From Garcia nutans (lineage: Eukaryota; Streptophyta; Magnoliopsida; Malpighiales; Euphorbiaceae), in the NCBI GenBank assembly GCA_947685225.1, contig CANTUV010000062.1:15582501-15646500 (forward strand): a DNA stretch of 64,000 bases, given 5' to 3'. The stretch's first letter is position 1. The number at the start of each line of letters is the position of its first letter. Shown piece after piece: positions 57,284 to 64,000 of this stretch. Both the position numbers and the translations under genes were made by a program. The notes below the pieces were generated by a model that saw nothing but the letters and a program-made list of their open reading frames with translations, was not told the DNA's origin and made no database searches.

Positions 57284-57580
57284 CTATGTCGACCTGGTTT
57301 CCCTAGGTCGACATGAGATCAACCTCATGTCGACCTGGTTTCCTTAGGTCGACATGAGATCAACCTCATGTCGACCTTGGGCTGCCCAAGTCGACATGAG
57401 GCATGATCATGTCGATCTTGGGCTGCCAAGGTTGACATGAAGCATGCTCATGTCGACCTAGCCTCCCAAGGTCGACATGAAGCATGCTCATGTTGACCTA
57501 GCTTGCCCAAGTCGACATGAGGTATGCTCATGTTGATCATGGGCTGCCAAGGTCGGCATGAAGCATGCTAATGTCTCCCA
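57284..57580 (-). repeat. GTCGAC hairpin array in the Tat LTR
   Basis: Seven or so units of about 41 bp. The best units have arms CATGTCGACCT and AGGTCGACATG around a 10-nt loop. Later units are degraded mainly by C-to-T/G-to-A changes in GTCGAC. Confidence 0.85.
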
Positions 57581-57814
57581 AGCTGGCCTTACTTAAATTA
57601 TTCTGGCCTTTTTTAACTTATGGACCAAAAAATTTTAATTTGGGCCAATTCCACTTGATTTTAGGGTTTTACAATCAAATATATGCCTCTTTAATTCGAA
57701 CTGACTCCTTTCAAAATTATAAACTAGGTTTAAATATTTAAAGTTAGATCAAATTTATTTTGGCATCCTTTAATTAGGACCATATCAAATTGGGGTCAAA
57801 ATTAAGGGTCTACA

Positions 57815-57894
57815 GTTTGCCCCCTAACCCCTGCTTGAACGATCTGAGAGTACAGCAAAAGACTTAATTTTGATGAGATGGTTACTTGAATTTG
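57815..57894 (-). other. Tat PPT and conserved 3' box
   Basis: Minus strand GATCGTTCAAGCAGGGGTTA, then GGGGGCAAAC, abutting the LTR start TGTAGACCC. Same box as at 35771 and 31855. Confidence 0.65.
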
Positions 57895-58745
57895 TTTTGG
57901 GCACTTGGCCCCGAGACTGAACTTGATTTGGGTACTTGAACCCTAGACTAGATTTAATTTGGGTACTTGGACCCGGGATTGGATGCTTGGACCCAAGATT
58001 GATTTGATTTGGGTACTTGGACCCGAGAATAAATTGAATTTGGGTACTTGGACTCGGGATTGGGTACTTGGACCCGAGATTGATTTGATTTGGGTACTTA
58101 GACTCAAGATTGGGTACTTAGACCCAAGATTGGGTACTTGGACCCTAGATTGGGTACTTAGACCCGAGATTGAGTTGAATTTGGGTACTTGGACCCAAGA
58201 CTAGATTGAATTTAGGTACTTGGACCCGAGATTGGGTACTTGGATCCGAGATTGATTTGATTTGGGTACTTGGACCCTTGATTAGGTACTTGGACCCGAG
58301 ATTGGATTGAATTTGGGTACTTGGACCCGAGATTGATTTGATTTGGGTACTTGGACCCGAGATTGAATTTGATTTGGGTACTTGGACCCGAGAATGATTT
58401 GATTTGGGTACTTGGACCCAAGATTGATTTGATTTGGGTACTTGGACCAGAGATTGATTTGATTTGGATACTTGGACCCGAGAATGATTTAATTTGGGTA
58501 CTTGGACCCGAGAATGGGTGCTTGGACCCGAGAATGGATACTTGGACCCAAGACTAATTTGATTTGGGTGTTTGGACCCGAGAATGAATTGAATTTGGAT
58601 ACTTGGACTCGGGATTAGGTACTTGGACCCGAGATTAATTTTATTTGGGTACTTGGACCCATGAATGGGTACTTGGACCCGAGATTGAATTTGATCTTGG
58701 GTACTTAGACCCGAGATTGGGTACTTGGACCCGAGACTGAGTTTG
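57895..58745 (-). repeat. 30-bp / 20-bp tandem array in the Tat 3' UTR
   Basis: Units built on GGGTACTTGGACCCGAGATT followed or not by GATTTGATTT, giving 30- and 20-bp spacings, about 30 copies. It shares the core TGGACCCGAG with the 42-bp array at 35880-36720. ORFs crossing it on both strands are repeat artefacts. Confidence 0.88.
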
Positions 58746-58792
58746 ACTTACCTTTATTCAATTGAGAAGTTTGACTGCTCCGACTGTTCTAT

Positions 58793-59610
58793 GCATTGTG
58801 GTTCTTCACCCTTGTAAATGGATCTTCATCCTTGGAGATCGTGTCTTTATTCTTGAAAATGGATCTTCATCCTTTGAGATTGGGTCTTCACCCTTGAAAA
58901 TGGATCTTCATCCTTTGAGATCGGGTCTTCACCTTTGAAAATGGATCTTCATCCTTTGAGATCAGGTCTTCACCCTTGAAAATGGATCTTCATCCTTTGA
59001 GATTAGGCTTCACCTTTGAAAACGGATCTTCATCCTTGGAGATCAGGTCTTCACCCTTGAAAATGGATCTTCATCCTTTGAGATCGGGTCTTCACCTTTG
59101 AAAATGGATCTTCATCCTTTGAGCTGGATCTTCATCCTTGTTTTGGGTCTTCACCCTTTGAAAATGGATCTTCATCCATTGGACTTCAGGTCTTCACCCT
59201 TGAAAATGGATCTTCACCCTTTGAGATTGGGTCTTCACCCTTGAAAATGGATCTTCATCCATTGAGATTAGGTCTTCACCTTTGAAAACAGATCTTCATC
59301 CTTGGAGATCAGGTCTTCACCCTTGAAAATGGATCTTCATCCTTTGAGATCGGGTCTTCACCCTTGAAAATAGATCTTCATCCTTTGAGATTAGGTCTTT
59401 ACCCTTGAAAATGGATCTTCATCCTTTGGGATCGGGTCTTCACCCTTGAAAATGGATCTTTATCCTTTGAGATTAAGTCTCCACCTTTGAAAACGGATCT
59501 TCATCCTTGGAGATCGGGTCTTCACCCTTGAAAATGGATCTTCATCCTTTGAGATCAGGTCTTTTACCCTTGAAACATGGATCTTTATCCATTGGAGGTC
59601 GGGTCTTTTA
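58793..59610 (-). repeat. 41-bp tandem array in the Tat 3' UTR
   Basis: About 19 units of GGATCTTCATCCTTTGAGAT followed by CGGGTCTTCACCCTTGAAAAT, period 41 bp (for example 58861 and 58902). Adjacent to, but different from, the 30-bp array. Confidence 0.88.
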
Positions 59611-60379
59611 CCCTTGCTTCGGCTTTTTTAGTTGGACGGATCTTTTGTCTTTTGCATCTTCATTCTTTTGAGAATTCTAATGTTCCATTCTTTTATTCTT
59701 CCTTTTTACAAAAATTTAGCTATTTTTAATTGGACCTTATATCCTCTCCTTGCCCCCCTGCGTGGCAAAATATTTGTAGGTGAGTTTGAAAATTTTTTAT
59801 ATATAGACTCAAAAAATTGAAAAGGAGAAACTTTGCCCCCTGTGTAGGCTCAAACCCATGATTTTTCTATGCGGGCTTTGATTGATGTTTTTGCCATCTA
59901 GTTCGTCGCACAAACACGTATTTCTTCTTTTGTAAAATGACTGGAGCTTCCATAAGCAAATAGGCTTTCCGTGCCCTCTTGATTCAATATCTTCTTTTGA
60001 TTCTTTACTTCACAGGGTGTTTGCTGTTCATTTTGACAAGGAATAGACAACACAAGACAAGAAAGTGCGATGTGATATGCTCATGTATGCATGATATGCA
60101 TGAATGATACTTACAGTCTTTCCATCGACTCACAGACCGAGGTGTTCAGCATAAGTGTTCTCATCGGTTCCTTTCAAATACTCGTTCAGGTCTTGCATTG
60201 GAATAAAAGAATGCTTCCCATTTATGACTTTTATCTTTGAGATATTGAAAACATGAATAATGGAGGCCCAAGCAGCAGAGTCAGGGATTCATCTATTTCG
60301 ATCAATGTTTCAGCATGTCAGTTGATAGCTTCTTCATGACCTTGCCAATAATCATTTCCTTTGCCCAATGTGTCCTTTG
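59611..60379 (-). other. Rest of the Tat 3' region
   Basis: Contains two further PPT-like G-runs on the minus strand (CTTGCCCCCCTGCG near 59749 and TTTGCCCCCTGTG near 59832 on the plus strand). A minus-strand stretch (about 60275-60125) reads FIPMQDLNEYLKGTDEN and NTYAEHLGL before a stop; it could be the end of a Tat ORF but I do not recognise it. Confidence 0.4.
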
Positions 60380-62115
60380 GAGGTTCAACATATTTCCCTT
60401 AACTTGAAGGCTTTCTATGACAAAACCTTTTCCTTTTTTATTTTTTGAATTTTGATTTTGAAATCAAATGTTGGCTTTGCCAAATTAATGTTAATGTACC
60501 TTAGGAATTGATTTTTCCAAATTAACATATCTATAACATGACAACCCTACTTACAGTACTAAACTCGGGAATCATTTCTACTTAAGCAAGAATTGTTGCA
60601 CTTCAGATAGGCACATACACATTGCTTGGCCAATGGTCTTATTAATTTTAAATATTGTCTATCTCATATGCATGCTCATCCAAACTATCTCCACTAATAG
60701 ACTCTACCTACCAAGAGAGATCAATAGGTCTTTGATAGGCTTGAAATGGGGTCTATAAGGGACATGGGTTAAATGAAGGCCATTTGTAATTTGGAGCCGA
60801 TGTGACACAATGGACAAACCCTCACACTATAAATTCCTTGTTTGAACTTTAGGCAGCTGGGAGCAATCTTGCTAGACTCAAAATTCCTCCTATCTTCTTG
60901 GCATTAATCTAGATCTCGATTGGAACAGTCTTTGCCCTTGCATAAAGTTTGGTTCCCAAATTCACTTCTTTTCTTCTTCTCCCTTTTCTTTTCTTTTATT
61001 TTTCTTACTCTTCCCTTTCTTTGAGCATTTTATCATTTTTTCCTTCTTCCTTGTAGGACTGTTAAGTATAGAACTTTCAAGAATTGGATGGACTTTCTCC
61101 TTTTTTCCTCCAATTTTGATTGAATTTTTAGTTGGGTTGAACCAATTTAAGTCAAAATGTCCTTATAAACCAAATGGAAGCCTTTTGCTGCTTTTAGAAG
61201 AGAACTCAGTTGGCTTTCTGAACCGCCTTTTTAGATTTTATCTTTCTCTCTCTCTTTTTTGTCTTTTCTTTCTTTTTTTTTTCCTTTTCTCTTTTTGTCT
61301 TCTTTTTTCCTTCTTTTCTTTTCTTTTTCTTTTCTTTCTTTCTTTTTGTTTTTTTTTTGTTCTAGCTCAAACAGAGTTATCTTGTTTGTACCAACTTGGA
61401 TTTCTAATAATGGATGAGTGGAGTAACATAAATCTTCTTTAACAGGGATAAATCATTTGTTACTCTGATGTTGTCTTGATATATTGGAGATATTAAGTGA
61501 ACTTCAACTACCCTTATGGTCTTAAAAACTTCAACTCCCCTTATGATATTAACTATTCATTCCTTTCTTTGATCTTCTTGCCTCTTCACCTTAGTGATCA
61601 TAAGACTTGTCAAAAGTGTCACAATAGCTCAGGTTAAGTTGTTGGGGGGTTTGTAACCCAATGAAAAGAAAGCTAAAAATTTATGAAGGCTCAAAGGGAC
61701 AACTAGGGATTGATATTTAATTAGGTGGATACTAGTTGTTGACTAACAAAACAATGCCTAGATCATTTCTCTCTTAAATAAGTAGAGTTCAATTTTGCCT
61801 CGAAAGTTTATCAAAGCATTCTAAGATTGACTAGGACCTAGACAAAGGTAATTATGCAGGAGCCCTCTCTAAGTAAGCATACACAACTCAATGCTATAAA
61901 GTAATTCTCTTACCTAGTAAAGTCATTCAAATCATGATGCCTAGATATATTAATTTATCAAGCTAGATTCCTCATTGGTTGAGCACCAAAATGAACAAAG
62001 ACCAACAAAAAATTTTATGAAAGTAATTTATTCAAACAAATTTAAATTTGAAAAACACGATTGTTCTAATTAAATTTTAAAGCAAAATTTGAAAAGCAAC
62101 ATTCAAGCTAAGGAA
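60380..62115 (-). other. Athila-type 3' region sitting inside the Tat element
   Basis: Non-coding. Blocks match 25130-25950 of the deleted Athila element in the same order, for example CTCATATGCATG, TCTCCACTAATAGAC, CAAAGGGACAACTAG, AACAATGCCTA and TTCAATTTTGCCTC. No LTR edge or TSD was found at either end, so it looks joined by deletion or recombination rather than by a simple insertion. Confidence 0.5.
61236..61365. repeat. Pyrimidine-rich low-complexity tract
   Basis: TTTTC/CTTTCT-type run on the plus strand. The frame across it (61116-61442) appears hydrophobic only because of its Phe/Leu/Ser codons. Confidence 0.85.
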
Positions 62116-63494
62116 ATTTTGTTGAGTTAAGCTTCTTTTCCTTTCACATCTTCAATATCCCCATCTTGAAAGGATGATAAAACAAAATCTTCTTCCAATC
62201 CTTTTCCTACCATGAAGGCTACTGGCAAAGGATTGTTTTTTGTGCTGGTCTTATAAGGCTCAGGCAGCTTACCACTGTCAATTAAATTTTGGATCTCATG
62301 TTTTAGTCACAAGCATTCATCTGTCTCCTGTCCTTGTGATTGATGAAACTCACAAAAGGCTTTAGTATTAAATTTTGGGGTTAAAGGATTCGGCAAAGGT
62401 CGAGGGGCCAATGGCTGTAATAGTGCCTTCTTTTGTAGCTTGTTGAAGACCCGAGACAAAGGCTTCCCCAGATCTAAAAACTGCCTTCTATTTGCTTGAC
62501 CAGTTGTATTGACATCAACTTCTTTTTGCATGCTTTGATTTCCAGACTGGTAGTTCCCTTTCTCATTCCTTCTTATCAAAAAGCGGTTCTTCTCCCTTTC
62601 CCATTCTTCAATTTGTAGACCAGCTTGGAGAAGATCTTTGAAATCACATATGAGTGTATGAGACATCCTTTCATAAAGACTAGGCAACACCCCTCTCATA
62701 ATCATTCTTATTTGATCAGACTCATCGGGCCTCTTCTTGAGCAAAGCAGCTTTATTTCTCCACCTTTTCACATAGTCCACAAAATTCTCATTTGGCCTTT
62801 GTCTAATGGACTCAACTTCCATTAAGGTAACTTCCATCTCGACATTATATCCATATTGCTGGATGAAGGCCTTGTATAGCAAATCCCAACTCTTTTGTGT
62901 TCCTTCTTCCAAGGTATTGAACCAATTTTGGACAACAGAGTCCAATGAGAGCATGAAATATCTTAAAGTTTGAGCCTTAGTAGCTCGGGCAAACTGCATA
63001 GCAGTGATATACTTCTTCACATGGAGATGAGGATTTCCAGTTCCATCAAACTTTGCAAACGATGGCATCTTGAATTTGTATGGAACTTCTTCATCTTGTT
63101 CAAATAGTTTTTCGATCTCGGACATCTCTTCGGTTTTCAGCTTCTTCTCAAATTTCTTTTCTAAATCAGCAATCATCTTTTCAACATCAGATGTCTCGAT
63201 CTTTTCAACAGTTGTCTTCTCAACAACCTTTGACTCCTTTTTATCTTAAGGTTCTTAGAAGTATTGAGCCCAATCATCATCATCAATGATCACCTTATCA
63301 TCATCAAAAGCTACTTCACCAACTTTAGCCTTCCCTTTGTCCTTTGGCTTCTTAGTGCTAGCAGATGCTTCGGCATGATTTTCTAAAATTACAGTCAATT
63401 GGTTCTTCATGGTCTCAGCTAGAGCCTCTTTTATTTCTTCCATCTTGGAGTTGAGGGCATCATCCACCATTCCTTGAATTTGCTCGGGATCCAT
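62116..63494 (-). pseudogene. gag: Tat-type gag with few stops
   Basis: Minus strand from ATG 63494. An acidic/lysine-rich N-terminus with DDDKVIIDDDDWAQYF is followed by TAA at 63255-63257 and a second stop three codons later. Then the gag core 63176-62307: FKMPSFAKFDGTGNP, VQNWFNTLEEG, YVKRWRNKAALL, and a C-terminal FCEFHQSQGQETDECL. The stop at 62307-62309 (TGA where the sister copy at 45860 has an Arg codon) is followed by in-frame KHEIQNLIDSG to about 62120. This is the capsid-forming gag of a Tat/Ogre-like element. Only a few nonsense changes separate it from an open frame, so it decayed recently compared with its neighbours. Confidence 0.8.
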
Positions 63495-64000
63495 TATTTT
63501 TGGTGAGCAAGTAATTGAGTCGTTGCTAGATTCTTCACTACCGGCGTAGGTCGGATTTTCATAAGCTTTTGAACTATCATAATCCAGGGCTGTGAGCTAG
63601 AAAGGATCAATGATATGAGATGCAAATGTATGCATGTATGCATATATGCACAAACAATAAACAAATAAGGACAAATAGGACATTCCTTCCAACCTTATAA
63701 CATCCACACACGAATAGCGAGTTTTTTTTCCTAGGTATATGGTTGACAAAATACCAACATAGGATACCTTGTTTTCGAATATTTCCCTCGGACGTTTCAA
63801 TCATTAGTTGTATTTTCTAAAATGGAAATTAACTCATAATAATTCCCATTAATTGGGTTTTAATCATGCTACATTGGATTAAAACTAAATTAAGAGGTTT
63901 ATTATAGGTAGATTTCTCACTTGAAAAAAGTAACTAATGGTTCACGCCAAAAACAAGCCCATGGTTAATTATTCTTAGTATAAACTAGGCTCACAATTGA
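63495..64000 (-). other. Leader of the Tat gag, window edge
   Basis: AT-rich sequence upstream of the gag start. No PBS or LTR end recognised before the window ends, so the 5' LTR lies outside. Short overlapping minus-strand frames here (63597-63804) have no recognisable content. Confidence 0.4.

Larger units (their letters stand above)
53146..57814 (-). repeat. Tat-type 3' LTR split by a solo Athila LTR
   Basis: LTR pieces 53146-54475 and 56703-57814 total about 2.4 kb. Edges TGTGAGCGGGG and AAGGGTCTACA form a clean TGT...ACA LTR in minus orientation. It holds a TTAGGGTTT array (53925-54262) and a GTCGAC hairpin array (57284-57580). The left flank ATTTC is the expected TSD, but its partner is beyond the window. 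It belongs to the element whose 3' UTR and gag lie to the right. Confidence 0.85.

Noticed and set aside
57959..58557. Repetitive ORFs on both strands in the 30-bp array
   Set aside because: Open only because the monomer lacks stops in some frames; no start context or domain.
57895..59610. CRISPR-like array
   Set aside because: Plant DNA; units are contiguous diverged tandem repeats without unique spacers.
61116..61442. Possible membrane protein ORF
   Set aside because: Hydrophobicity comes from a pyrimidine-rich low-complexity tract.

Overview
This is nuclear DNA from a flowering plant, most likely a eudicot because it is very AT-rich, although the species cannot be named from the window. 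It is a heterochromatin-like graveyard of nested Ty3/gypsy LTR retrotransposons. I see no ordinary single-copy host gene, tRNA, rRNA or CRISPR array. Three lineages are recognisable from protein motifs, primer-binding sites (PBS), LTR ends and target-site duplications (TSDs): Tekay/Del chromovirus, Athila, and Tat/Ogre-like.

Region 1 (1-17905). An old, stop-riddled Tekay-type copy (188-2988, continuing at 13457-15021, with its 3' LTR at 15068-17905) is split by an intact member of a related family (2989-13456, TSD CCTTG). The intact element has near-identical 2.8-kb LTRs, an initiator-Met PBS, one uninterrupted 1549-codon gag-pol with every catalytic motif, and a polypurine tract (PPT).

Region 2 (17906-33867). 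After an unassigned stretch that holds Tat-like remnants comes a decayed plus-strand Athila pol. Three pieces interrupt it: a solo LTR (20829-22384), a minus-strand Athila-type element that lost RT, RNase H and integrase (23293-30448, TSD AATAT), and a Tat 3' LTR (31881-33614). Removing them lets the Athila reading continue.

Region 3 (33868-about 45960). A minus-strand Tat-type element: 3' LTR, tandem array in the 3' UTR, two antisense extra ORFs (plant-mobile-domain type and DUF7745 type, the first with its own TATA box and interrupted by a solo LTR), then RT, G-patch, protease and gag running right to left. RNase H and integrase are missing. At about 45960 it is fused to the 5' end of an Athila element.

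Region 4 (46262-53145). A minus-strand Athila element whose LTR carries a PBS on its left and a PPT on its right, followed by an ATHILA ORF-1-like extra ORF and RNase H-integrase.

Region 5 (53146-64000). A second minus-strand Tat-type element. Its 3' LTR contains a solo Athila LTR (54476-56697, TSD GATAG). Then come two adjacent tandem arrays, a block of Athila-type 3' sequence where pol should be, and a Tat gag running to the window edge.

The most interesting signals are structural. Small hairpins with a purine-rich RGGR loop and unrelated stems sit just upstream of the PPT in both Tekay and Athila elements. GC-rich, self-complementary repeat arrays occur inside LTRs of several families. 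Antisense ORFs with their own promoter lie in the Tat 3' region. All coordinates come from reading by eye; no alignment program was run.
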